Under the pieces are notes generated by a model that was not told the origin of the DNA, searched no databases, and saw only the letters and a list, made by a program, of their open reading frames with translations. From the NCBI GenBank assembly GCA_028583415.1, contig CM053267.1, positions 28,010,902-28,074,901 on the forward strand: 64,000 nucleotides of DNA, written 5' to 3'. How positions within the stretch are numbered: the stretch's first letter is position 1; every line of letters starts with the position of its first letter. A program made the position numbers and the translations under genes. Below are positions 54,111 through 64,000 of the stretch, piece after piece. The stretch comes from Protea cynaroides (Eukaryota > Streptophyta > Magnoliopsida > Proteales > Proteaceae).

Positions 54111-55800
54111 TATGAATAGAACCTCAAAGGGAACCTTCTAATAGTTGTAACTTCATCTGCTTGAAAATGATAAGACAAAACATCATCCCTCCACATATGA
54201 GAAACCAGGCCAATAAGATCAGAGACAAAGAGATATGCACAATCTAAAGGGGGAGTAGAATAAACTTTATTATCTCGTAAATATGGTATCCAAGGGTCCT
54301 CCCATATTCGATTTGAGTACCCACACCCACCTTCCAAATCAAGCCCTTAAGAAGAACATGGTAGCCTTCAATAACACTTCTCTAGATCCATGAGGGAGAA
54401 TGTCCAAGGTTAGCTTGAAAAAAAATCCATATGGGGGTAGTAAATTGATTTAAGAAAACGTACCCACAATGCATCAGGATTTTTCCACACCCTCTATTCT
54501 AGCTTTACAAGGAGGGCTTTGTTTGTAATTCCAGGTCATGTAAACCCAAACCCCCTTTTTCTTTAGATAAATATAACCTATTCCATGAGATCCAATGAAT
54601 ACAAGACTCTTTCTTTCCATTATCCCAATGGAAATTTGCAGCAGCCCTCTTTATGGTAGAAAAATAATGGGAAGGTAATTTGAAGTGAGTTCCCACAAAA
54701 TTCATCATAGATAATGCCACATATTTCAGAAGAATTTCTTTACCTGCTTTGGATAGCAAACCGCCTTTCCAGTTTTGAACTTTGTTAAGGGTGCACTCCA
54801 TATTATCTTTAAAAACAAGCTTCTTTGATACTCCAAACTTCATGGGGAGTCCCAAATATTTTGCGGGCCCATCTCCATAAGAGACCTTAAGCACTCTGGA
54901 AAACCAATGTCAAAACCGCATTGGAGTAGTTGGGCTGAAAGTGAGACAAGATTTGTTTAAATTTATTTTTTTCCCAGAGGCCTTGCAATATATATTCAAG
55001 CATCTCTTTAAAGAATAAATTTCATGCAGTTTCACTGAAGAGAATAACAAGCAATCATCTGCGAAAAGTAGATGAGTAAGAGAAGGAAATATGTGCTTAA
55101 TTCGGACACCCTGAATTGCTCCTCTAGATTGTTCCATATTAATAATAAATGAAAGAATATGAGCACATAGAATAAAAATAATAGAAGATAGTGGTTCTCC
55201 TTGACGTATACCATGAGTAGGGGAAAAAGAATCCTGTTCAACGCCATTAATAATAAGAGTATAAGAGACAGTTGTAATGCATGACATAACTAATTGGATC
55301 CAAAAAGGAGAAAAACCCAAACATCTTAAGACTTGTTCAATAAATGGTCATTCAAGGCAATCATATACTTTCTGCATATCCAATTTGAGGGCCAGAAAAC
55401 TAGATTTGTTTTTCTTCTATTTCTTGATATAATTGAAAGCCTCATGGGCTAGAATTATATTATCCAAAATCATCCTTTCAGTAATGAAGGCCAATTGATT
55501 AGCACCGATGATATCCCCCAAGAAATTATTTAATCTACCCACTATGATTTTAGAGATAATCTTTAAACAAACACTACATAAACTTATGGGCCTAAATTGG
55601 TCCAATGATTCCGGGTGGGTAACCTTAGGAATTAAACACAGGTATGTGCGATTTAAAGCTGGTGGAAAATAACCAATTCTAAAACAATCAATGATAAACC
55701 TGGTAATCTCGCCACCAGTCTGCTGCCAGAATTTTTGGAAAAAGAACAGCGGAAAGCCGTTAGGCCCAGGAGATTTAAGGGGAGCCATACTGAATAGAGC
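54111..55800 (-). pseudogene. LINE copy B: reverse transcriptase
   Basis: From 55788: LKSPGPNGFPLFFFQKFWQQ, LIPKVTHPESLDQFRPISL and ANQLAFITERMILDNIILAH. A shift near 55400; then from 55320 PFWIQLVMSCITTVSYTLII, SPTHGIRQGEPLSSIIFIL and HLLFADDCLLFSS with the catalytic FADD at about 55060. From 54894 the thumb: DGPAKYLGLPMKFGVSKKLV, KVQNWKGGLLSKAGKEILLK and GGLGLHDLELQTK. This enzyme copies LINE RNA at a nicked target. All main RT blocks are present; at least three breaks make it inactive. Confidence 0.85.
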
Positions 55801-55989
55801 CCGCCAAATTTCTTCTTATCCTGGAATCGCCACCAGAAGCTCATTAAGCTCATTAGGAACTACAGGAGTGATAGTCTGTAATGATTCACCCAAGGCTTGA
55901 AGATCAAACCCCTCAGAAGGAAATGCAGTTTGGAAATGTCGGAGAAAAGCTTGATAAATTTCTTGTTCAGAATTTTACCATGCACCCGA

Positions 55990-57048
55990 ATTGAGTCTAA
56001 GATGGAGAATGTGGTTCCGACTCCTCCTTTGGATCGTCATGGCATGGAAAAGGCAATGTTAGAATCTCCATATTGAAGCCAATCAATCCTTGATTTCTAC
56101 TTCTATAAAAGTTCTTACCTAAGAAATTGTTCTTCCAATTTTAAAATAATTTCAGTTTCCTTTTCCTATGAAAATAACTGAGGTGGCAATTGCTGTAAAT
56201 GAGTAAGATCCCACTTTAATTTCTCAATATTGGTCTAAAGCTTACCAAAAATAGTATGATTCCATTGGCGAAAATTAACTTGACATTCTTGGAGTTTCCA
56301 AATAAGAGAGTGGGCAGGAGATGCTGCATAAGAAGGATGCCAGGATTTCTCAACAACCTCAACACAAGTATCATGACGAGTCCACATTGCTTCAAAATGG
56401 AAAGGACGTCGGCCCCGACACTCACCCCCCTTGGTATCCAAAATCAATGGGTTATGATCAGATCCAATACATGGTCGAACAAATACAGCAACCATATCAA
56501 AAAAACTCCACCGTTGAGAATTTGATAAGGCCCTATAACGCTTAATTCGAATAAAGTCCTGACCCAACCGTTTATTACTCCATGTAAACAGGGAGCCATA
56601 GAAAGGCAGTTCCATAAATTCACAATCATCCATGAGCTGCCAGAATTGTAAACAGTCCCCTTGATTTGGAGTTCTACCACCATATTTTTCTTTCCAAGAA
56701 AGGAAAGAATTAAAGTCTCCAATACTAAGCCATGCTCCGTTTCTATGGCTACCAATGGATGCCAATCACTGCCAAACAATTGCCCTATGCGATTTATTAG
56801 GATCCCCGTATACACATGATAAAAAGAAATTGGGAAAACCAACATGAGAGACCAAACAATTGATAATCCGATTATTGGATGAGATAATATTAATTCCAAC
56901 CTAATCATTCCAGAATAGAGCAAGTCCTCCCGACAAATTGCTTGGTTCTATAATGAAGCAATTGTTGAGATAGGATTTTCGAAATAGATGCTCTAGTTTA
57001 GTCGTAATCATCTTGGTCTCCATTAAGAAGAGAATGTCACGTTTATCC
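55990..57048 (-). pseudogene. LINE copy B: endonuclease
   Basis: From 57048: DKRDILFLMETKMITTKLEH (catalytic E of METK), LSGGLALFWND, then a shift; GAWLSIGDFNSFLSWKEKYG (GDFN), YGSLFTWSNKRLG, and CIGSDHNPLILD (SDH catalytic block) within 56235-56765. These are the AP-endonuclease landmarks of L1. Tail segment EKSWHPSYAASPAHSLIWKL. Joins the N-terminus at 60103 after removing the copia element. Confidence 0.85.
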
Positions 57049-57199
57049 TGTTGGGTTGATGTCTTGTATTTTATGGGGTCCACGTAATTATAAGGGGTAA
57101 TATTTGTATTAGGGTAATGTCACGTTTATCCAGTTGGGTTGATGTTTTGTATTTTGTGGGATCCACGTAATTATAAGGGATAATATTTGTATTAGGGTA
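57034..57199 (+). repeat. 83-bp tandem duplication spanning the copia insertion junction
   Basis: Unit 1 57034-57116, unit 2 57117-57199. Each begins ATGTCACGTTTATCC (LINE flank including the TATCC target) and runs on into the first 68 bp of the LTR. The 3' LTR lacks it, so it arose after insertion. Confidence 0.85.
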
Positions 57200-57487
57200 T
57201 AAATATATTACATGTACGGAGATAAACTTATAATTGTGGTGGGATTATGGTTTCTAGGTTTCCCTATATATTGTCTCTATGTGGAAAAACTTAGGTAAAG
57301 TCTAAGCAAAGGAGGACACGGTGTCAGGTGGAGAGAATTGTAAAGAGTTTTCTTGGCAATAAAGAATCTCTGTTTCTCCGTGGTGGAGGTAGGCATTCTG
57401 GTTTGGGTGCTGAACCACAGCAAATCATGTGTTGTGTGTTTGCTTGATCTTCGTTTCTTTCTCATGGTTGTGCGTTCATCCCTAACA
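57049..57487 (+). repeat. copia 5' LTR (copy B)
   Basis: 439 bp including the extra tandem unit. The following bases AGTGGTATCAGAACC are the tRNA-iMet primer site. Confidence 0.85.
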
Positions 57488-57490
57488 AGT

Positions 57491-57503
57491 GGTATCAGAA
57501 CCA
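57491..57503 (+). other. Primer-binding site of the gag-only copia element
   Basis: TGGTATCAGAACC, three bases past the LTR end, complementary type for initiator-Met tRNA. Confidence 0.85.
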
Positions 57504-58139
57504 GATTAGGCAGATCGTCACGATTGATGCATTGTAATCTGGATAAAGGGAGGTGTACAAGATTTAAGAAAAAGAAATAAAAAAAAAGGTACGATTGATA
57601 TTTAGTTTTTTTCTTCCTGGTTGAAACCGTGAAGGAGACGTGTTGAAAAGAAAAAAAAATCGTTTTTTTTTTGCTTGTTAACGTACAGCTTAAGTTGTTT
57701 GTTGAGTTTTTTTTTAAGAAAAAAAAAACACTGATTACTTTTCAGAAGTAATCATTACAAGGAAGTTAGAAAAAAAAAAAAAAAAGGAGAATCGTACGAT
57801 TATTTGGGTTTTTTCTTTTTCTCCCTTGTTGAAGAGTGGTCGGTGAAAAAGCTTGAAAAAGTGGGTTTCTCGTTTTCCCACGGAGAAAAAAAAAAGGTAC
57901 GTACGGTCCGGTGTACTGTTCGTACATTGTATCATCTAAAGAGAAGGGGAAAAACATAGAAATTATTGTTCCAAAGGGTTTTTAGGTGCTATGGTTTCAT
58001 TGGAAGACACATATCAGGCATATTCGGTGTCTTTGGTATCAATCGGGCAGTCTTGTACAAAATCAACGGTGATTGAAACTCTTGGAAGTTGATGGCAGGC
58101 ACAGAAGGTAAAGATCGAGTTAATAGAATGGCGATGAAG

Positions 58140-59169
58140 GGTTCAAACTTCTCCATAGAACCCTTCAATGGCTTTAATGATTTCACCTTATGGCAACAAC
58201 GGGTAAAGAATATTCTTACGTGAGAGGGGACTGTTAAGGCTCTCAAGAAGAAATCCAACAAGCCAGAAAAATTGACCGATGATGAGTGGCTAGAGTTGAG
58301 GGATTTAGCAAATAGTACTATTCAGTTGTTTCTGATGGATATTATTCTTCGTAAGATCATTGGTTTGGATGATCCAGAAGAAGTTTGGACTAAGTTGAAG
58401 AGCAGGTACAAGTCCAAGTCGTTGACAAATCGATTGTTTTTTAAGAAACAATTATATGGCTTTCGTTTGTCAGATGGAGTGAAATTTGAGGTGCATATTA
58501 ACAAGTTCAACAGGATTCTGATGGAGTTGTCTGCTCTTGATGTGAAGATCGAAGAAGGAGGACAAGGCACTTATCCTGTTGGCCTCATTGCCTCATTCAT
58601 TTGATCACATTGTGACTACACTGTTGTTTGGTAAGGATACTCTCAAACTTGACAATGTTATTGTTGCTTTGCTAATGAATGAGACACGACGGAAAAATAG
58701 TAGTGAGGGGACGTCAGATGAGGGTAATGCCTTGGTTACAGTTGGTGGTCAGGGTAGAGGAAGATCAAATGGGAGACAGGAATATGGCAAGAATATGGGT
58801 CGCTCCAAGTCACAAGGTCACAAAATAATTTGTTATTATTGCGATGAGGAAGGTCATATAAGATGGGATTGTCCAAAGCGTAAAGAGGATAAAAAGAAAA
58901 AGGAAGAGAAGGAGAGTGGAGAAAAATCTACTGCTGGTATCACAAAAGAGTGGAGTGATGGAGATCTCCTTCTCACTACTTCATCAGGTACGAATACTTC
59001 AGATTGGATTTTAGATTCAGGTTGTTCGTTTCATATGTGTTCAGTTAGAGAACAGTTTGCTATATATCATGAATGTGATAAGGGTACAATCAGAATGGCA
59101 AATGATGCTGAAAGCAAGGTTGTCGAGATTGGGACTATACGGATTCGCATGTTTGATGGGATTGTGTGA
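58140..59169 (+). pseudogene. copia gag and protease (gag-only element)
   Basis: Begins near 58140 with SIEPFNGFNDFTLWQQRVKN (one stop at about 58221). Then KLTDDEWLELRDLANSTIQL, DDPEEVWTKLKSRYKSKSL and NRLFFKKQLYGFRLSDG, the UBN2-type gag of plant copia elements. A frameshift near 58575 leads into LASLPHSFDHIVTTLLFGKD, a basic glycine-rich stretch, and zinc knuckle CYYCDEEGHIRWDC at about 58834-58875. The protease active-site block WILDSGCSFHMC (DSG, about 58997-59040) and the substrate-side GTIRMANDAESKVVEIGTIR follow. Stop at 59167. One shift and one stop separate it from a working gag-protease. Confidence 0.85.
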
Positions 59170-59667
59170 ACTGTAACTGGGTTGGACATGTGCCGAACTT
59201 AAGGAATAATCTAATTTCATTGGGAACACTAGATGCGAGAGGCTACAGGTGGTCATCTCAAGGTGGAGTTCTTAAGGTCTCTAAAGGGGCCATGGTTGTG
59301 ATGTAGGGACAGATGGTTGATGATCTATACAGACTTCCAGGGAGCGTTGAAACAGATGGCCTTTCTGTTGGAACTCAGGCAAGCAGTACAGATGGAAGTA
59401 GAAGATGCAAGAAGTTTAAGTTGTGAACAAGTGCAGATCTGGGAAGAAGTGAGTATCTTTTGCTTTGGATTTTGTGAGTGGAAGTGATCTCTCCGGTGAT
59501 GTTGCAACAGTAGAAGAGATGGAGATACATCACATCGTGCGGCGATGAGCTGTACGGGACACCTGGACGGGGTGTGGGTGTAGCTGTTTGGCAAAAACGG
59601 GTTTACAAAATCAACATCAACAGATTTTCTTCAAGGTGGTTTGCAGAATCCAAGCCAGGTAGAGATT
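59170..59667 (+). other. Truncated pol region of gag-only copia element
   Basis: Starts with the end of the GAG-pre-integrase segment (LRNNLISLGTLDARGYRWSS, GGVLKVSKGAMVV), then loses coding character. About 3 kb of integrase-RT-RNase H expected here is missing. The polypurine-like AGGTAGAG lies just before the 3' LTR. Confidence 0.7.
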
Positions 59668-60021
59668 TGTTGGGTTGGTGTCATGTATTCTATGGGATCT
59701 ACGTAATTATAAGGGAGTATTTGTATTAGGGTATGAGTCTATTACATGTACGGGGGTAAATTTATAATTGTGGTGGGATTAGGATTTCTAGGTTTCTTTA
59801 TACATTGTCTCTGTGTAGAAAAACCTAGGTAAGGTCTAAGCAAAGGAGGACACTATGTCAGGTGGAGAGAATTGTAGAGAGTTTTCTTGGCAATAAAGAA
59901 TCTTTGTTTCTCTGTGGTGGAGGTAGGCATTCTGATTTGGGTGCTGAACCACGGCAAATCCTGTGTTGTGTGTTTGCTTAATCTTTGTCTCTTTCTCGTA
60001 GTTGTGCATTCATCCCTAACA
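59668..60021 (+). repeat. copia 3' LTR (copy B)
   Basis: 354 bp, matches 57049-57487 apart from the extra 83-bp unit, and 50749-51104 in copy A. Confidence 0.85.
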
Positions 60022-60103
60022 TATCCACCCTGAGGAGATTGAAAAGGTTTTGAATTGTCAAGGGTCTCCCCAATCCCTGACAATTCCAACTAAGCACTTT
60101 CAT
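60022..60103 (-). pseudogene. LINE copy B: endonuclease N-terminus
   Basis: ATG 60101-60103, MKVLSWNCQGLGRPLTIQNL. Ends at the TATCC target duplication of the copia element. Confidence 0.85.
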
Positions 60104-61928
60104 GGGCCAATGAAGAAGGTAGCAAGAGCTATTGGATTATGGATTGAAGCCCTAAAGCATCATCCTTCGTAAAAAAAAAATTGAAAAACCCAAACAGTCA
60201 CCGACAAACATGTAACAGAGAAGGTCATGCCCAATGGCCGAGAGGAAAAGAAAACCCTAACTAATGTTTTTCTCATTGCAGATGGTAAAAAAAACAAATG
60301 CTCACAAGCCTGGGATACAAATTATGCCAATGCTACAATTGGATGATATTTCTTCTTCAAGATTAAGAGGTGTAAAGAATGAAGTGAAGAACAAATCTGA
60401 CTTGAAAAACAGAGGAGAGATGTATAGACCGTTGAATGGGATTGTGCAGTAAGTGACGAACTTGATAGACCTCTGTATATGGAATCATCAATTCCCTTTC
60501 AATGGCAGAAGAGATGAAGCCCTACGACAAATTTCATTTCACAGCTTCAAGCTCCTAAGATGGAGAGCAGCAAAAGAGTGTTCTTCAAGCTCTTGAGATG
60601 GAGAGCAGCAATTCTTGCAGCTCTTCTCGTATCATTAGCCTACTACAGTCCAACTATGTTTTAGGGAGAAAGTTTTTTTACAAACTACGTTCTCATGCAC
60701 CCACTCACATTAGATGTGAAATGACAACTCCATTATCCCTCCTCTTAGATACTTGTGCATGCATTTCTATTGGCTCCCGTGCTAGAACCATATAACCAGA
60801 TAAGAAAGCCTTGCCCTTACTTTTAATATCTAATTGCAAAGTAAATCAAAATTTAAGGGAACATTTTTTTTTCTAGCTATGTGCCTCTGTACTCTCTCAC
60901 ACAGGCCATGAAATGACCTTCGTATCCCTTTGTGAGTACCGCAGGTGACAGGGTTCTCGGCATCAATACGTACAATCCCTTATCATCATGAGTCGCACGG
61001 AAAAATGGTCTTTTCAATTTGGCCGGGCTATAATGGGCCCCGTCGGTCTTTTCCGTCCTCAAAAGATAAGGGATGACAAGGAGTCACCACTTGGAATAAG
61101 GATCCAATACTCGTACTGCCCATCTCACTATTAAAACAAATAGGATTAACGCTATATTTTGGTTTAGGTGGAGGTTTGGCTATGGGGTCTAGTTACACAA
61201 ATGGAAAGGTGTTAGGCTCCCACTCTACCCGACACACGCTGGTCTTTCTGTTGGACACAAATATAAAGTATTTTTTCTTTCTTACCAAACTAATTGCATA
61301 TTATTGTTATAACTAGCAAGTGAGTAGACATGTTCAAGCGGAAAGTAAATCTGAGCATGCTTCTACCCCCATGCTTTTGAAAAATGAAATAAAATCCGTA
61401 CCTCTAATCTAGCTTGCGGCTTTATACTATTTTATTCTCTTTTGACAATAATGTAAACCTAGACTCACATTGTTTCTTGCAATCTTTGATATATTTCTAC
61501 TTTGATAGCAATGTAGACATGGACATACTTTTTATTTCGAAAGTAGTATAACATAAATATCTACATTATTCCCCTCTCCCTTTTAACTAAACATGCTTGG
61601 AATTGTAAAGAAGGGAAAAGAACTCACCCTTCCCACCCCCAAACAAGGGCTTTCGCAACAACATGCTTTGATGGGGCCTTTCGGCTTTAGGGGCGTCAGC
61701 TATTCTAACTCTCCTACTTAGAGGATTTGAACAGGGTTTCGGCTCTACAGCTAAAAAAAAGCAGCTCAAAATTGGACTAAAAAAAATAAAACTATTTAAG
61801 AAGTGGGGAGAAAGAATGCCAATATGAGGGTCAAATGACCAGCTCAACAACGTGACGAGACTTCCTCAGAGCATGTGTCTCCTTATAGGGTTCCAAGCTC
61901 AAGTGTGTCTGATGAGACAAAGGATGCT
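60104..61928. other. Flank of LINE within copy B
   Basis: Counterpart of 51187-53025, non-coding. Small indels distinguish the two, for example near 60830 where copy B lacks about 15 bp. Confidence 0.5.
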
Positions 61929-63079
61929 ATTTATAGGAAAATCTAAGTCTAGCATCCGCAGTGTCGTGGGAGCACAACGGTGCCGTAGGGACCGTTGGGC
62001 CACATGCCTTTAGCCAGTAGGCTAGAGATGGACCAGACCCAGAAAACACAAACATGTATGATCCTATGTAGTCTATGGTGCCACGGGAAAGATTCCATGT
62101 CTTGCCAATGAATAGTTATTTCTTTACAACGGTGACCCAGTGACCTTTTTTGTTACAGCAGTGCCGCGACATGTGTTCTTTTGCTGCAACCTTAGCATAG
62201 AGGTAGTTTGGTCTTTAGTTTATTATTTTTGGTCTTTTTAGCATTGTTTATCCAACCTTGTGACTTTGTCTCTGTAATACGAGAATGCAAATAGCTTTGT
62301 ACCATAATATCATCGTTAGAAAAGGAAGTAGGAAAAATTCGGTGTCTACACCCTCTCCTTGGATACTTGTGCTGCCTCCCATTGAGCTATGCTAGCACAG
62401 GATCAACATAGTCGACAAAATACCTCAACCTTAAAATTTAAGGAAAATTCCATGCACCTCCCCACCACTTTGCTTTAAAGGTACCCAATCCTCGAGTTCA
62501 CGATTAATTACAACCGCACCCCACACTGTTAACTTAACTAATAGAAGAGAAATCTTTTTTAGCTTTCAGATCTTACGAAGCTATAGTTTTTGGATGATAA
62601 AAGGAAGTTCTTAAAGAGAAGATTTCATGGTGGAAACCTTCAAGCAAAGATGAGATTTGAACATTTCTTTTTCCCTTTTATTTCAGTGTTCGAACTTGCA
62701 GTGAAATCGTAGTTTTCAAGCAGAATTCCTTATTACTATTTTTCAAAAACACTTTTAGGATATTCCAAATTCCTCTTTAAACTCTCCAAAAAATTAAGAG
62801 AAGAATTTTCTTGTAAAAACCACTTTTGAATCTCTGTCCCGTGTTTGTAATCCGCACATGACAGAGAAAAGGAGCAACGAATAAAATTGCTCCACCGAGA
62901 GAGAGAGAGAGAGAGAGAGAATTGATATCTCCCAAACGACATTATCAAGGATCTAATTCCAACAATCAAAGCAAAGTAGAGAGAGCATTGAAACCACTAG
63001 CATAGAATCATATTTGATCTACAAAATCAAGAATCAAGCACAAATCATGTTACCTCATGGCAAAAATCAACTTCGATCA
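61929..63079. other. LTR-derived and unrecognised DNA
   Basis: The phrase AAAAATTCGGTGTCTACA (62334-62351) resembles the 3' end of LTRs of large gypsy elements, so the stretch before it may be the rest of the LTR-like sequence seen in 60880-61928. A GA microsatellite lies at 62898-62921. No gene recognised from 62360 to 63079. Confidence 0.35.
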
Positions 63080-64000
63080 TCCTCATTCCTCTGCGTTTTC
63101 ACCATAGCCAAATTGTAACGTTGAAGAGGATATTGAGTAGAGAATGGAAAGGGAGTCACTCTCCTTCTTTGGGACAGGTCTGAGTAACAATACTGCTACA
63201 AAGATCGATCTCGATATGCTAGACCACCAGTGCCCATGGTGAGAAATAACTAAAGACCACGTGAGGTAGAGTTGAGCAGAACGTTGGCAATGAAGACCAT
63301 GTGCCATAGTGTGCTTCAAGTATTAGAGGATGCATTTAACCACTATCCAATGGATATCTGTTGACGACTGCATAAACTGACACACTCGGTTAACAGAGTA
63401 GAAAACTCTGGTCGAGTGATAGTGGCATATTGGAGAGCCCCAACGGTACTACGATGGAGATTGGGATCAAAGAATGTATCATCCCCAACCTTCGATAACT
63501 TTGAACTCAGAGCTGTCAGTGTTGTTAAGCCTTTGACACCATCTATGTGAGTTTTTAGGAGTGGATCCTGAACATACTTTCGTTGGTTGAGAAAATATCC
63601 TCTGGGAGTTGATACCGCCTTAATACCAAGAAATTAGTTGAGTGGCCCAAGATCTTGTGCTTGAAGCTTTGATGGAGATCGGCAGTTAAGATGGAGATGG
63701 CACTATTATCACTACAAGTTACAATAATATCGTCAATGTAAACCAAGACATATGTAATCATTGAAGTAGACCTCCTGATAAAGAGAGAGGAGTTAGATTT
63801 TGCACCAGTGAAACCCAACTCTATAAGCCGTTGACTGTTGACTGAACATAAAGAACTAGGCTCTAGGGGCCTGTTTAAGCCCATATAAAGATCTGTAAAG
63901 TTTGCAAACTTATCCAAGGGCACTGGGATCAACAAAGCCAACCGGTTAAACCATATGTATGCCTCTTCCTCCAAATGCCCATAGAAGAAGGCGTTGTGGA
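63080..64000 (-). pseudogene. Ty1/copia pol remnant (copia-4): RT and RNase H approach
   Basis: From 63880: RLIELGFTGAKSNSSLFIRR and YVLVYIDDIIVTCSDNSAIS, the RT region with the catalytic YIDD (about 63725), then LTADLHQSFKHKILGHSTNF (usual block DLG..NYFLG). Further down, VGALQYATITRPEF and, after a shift, VCQFMQSSTDIHW and KHTMAHGL correspond to the segment linking RT to RNase H. Upstream RT lies beyond the window edge at higher coordinates. Stops and shifts make it inactive. Confidence 0.8.

Larger units (their letters stand above)
57049..60021 (+). mobile_element. Non-autonomous gag-only Ty1/copia element
   Basis: 5' LTR 57049-57487 (enlarged by an 83-bp duplication), 3' LTR 59668-60021 (354 bp), ends TGTTGGGTT...CATCCCTAACA, perfect target duplication TATCC (57044-57048, 60022-60026). 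Primer site TGGTATCAGAACC at 57491. Interior codes for gag, zinc knuckle, protease active site and the first part of GAG-pre-integrase, then degenerate sequence; integrase, RT and RNase H are absent. The copy A remnant has the same internal structure downstream, so the deletion is older than the duplication. Confidence 0.9.
53026..60103 (-). mobile_element. L1-type LINE, copy B
   Basis: Minus-strand ORF2: endonuclease start 60022-60103, interrupted by the copia element 57049-60021, endonuclease continued 55990-57048, RT 54350-55800, zf-RVT 53742-54110. The 3' RNase H is absent because the duplication breakpoint cuts it. Removing the copia element restores a frame reading LLRV-DKRDILFLMETK across the TATCC target. 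Confidence 0.85.
53026..61928. repeat. Tandem segmental duplication, copy B
   Basis: 8903 bp, same order as copy A. Longer because it keeps the whole copia element and the 1.08-kb RT segment and carries a PIF-type MITE; shorter by lacking MULE-2. Confidence 0.85.

Overview
The window is repeat-dense nuclear DNA from a flowering plant. The signs are a Tekay-type Ty3/gypsy chromovirus, a Tat-type gypsy element with a second RNase H, several Ty1/copia elements primed by initiator-Met tRNA, L1-type LINEs with an RNase H tail, Mutator-like elements with 9-bp target duplications, PIF/Harbinger-type and other MITEs, and an Au-SINE-like remnant. I cannot name the species. I found no intact host gene; the only likely host-gene remains are a DUF247 pseudogene (about 17.4-17.9 kb) and possibly a short beta-galactosidase-like fragment carried inside a transposon (about 48.1 kb). 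Almost every coding region is broken by stops or frameshifts. Bases 20550-21049 are an assembly gap.

Layout. 1-15993: a minus-strand copia element (copia-1) whose 5' LTR is split by a minus-strand Tekay-type element (5938-15909; LTRs about 2.3 kb). The Tekay element keeps gag, protease, a partial integrase and a chromodomain but has lost RT-RNase H. Its 2.4-kb leader carries a gene on the opposite strand with a candidate spliced leader, one long decayed frame and a poly(A) signal. 15994-17253: 5' end of another copia element (copia-2), into which copia-1 appears to have inserted. 17400-17890: DUF247 pseudogene. 18311-31861: a plus-strand Tat-type element with two 801-bp LTRs, gag, PR-RT-RNase H-aRNase H-integrase, a solo Tekay LTR inserted in gag, a minisatellite, a long compound microsatellite, and an antisense gene of the putative gypsy type transposon (Transposase_28-like) family with at least three introns.

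32131-35740 is a complex array of units of about 0.9 kb. 36038-37849 is a non-autonomous Mutator-like element. 37859-46080 is mostly AT-rich DNA with MITEs, an Au-SINE-like remnant and short tandem duplications. 46080-61928 is built on one L1 LINE (minus strand) that was later tandemly duplicated with its flank: copy A 46729-53025, copy B 53026-61928. The two copies act as each other's empty-site controls: copy A gained a Mutator-like element (47834-49074) and lost about 1.1 kb of RT, while copy B gained a PIF/Harbinger-like MITE (53195-53738). A small gag-only copia element (57049-60021 in B; its 3' part in A) predates the duplication. The right edge holds another decayed copia pol (63080-64000, minus).

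The most interesting signals are the two antisense genes carried by unrelated gypsy lineages. In the Tekay element, a dense GGGTCG/CGACCC motif cluster is found both upstream of the LTR TATA box and immediately upstream of the antisense gene's putative first exon, which suggests shared control of the two transcription units.
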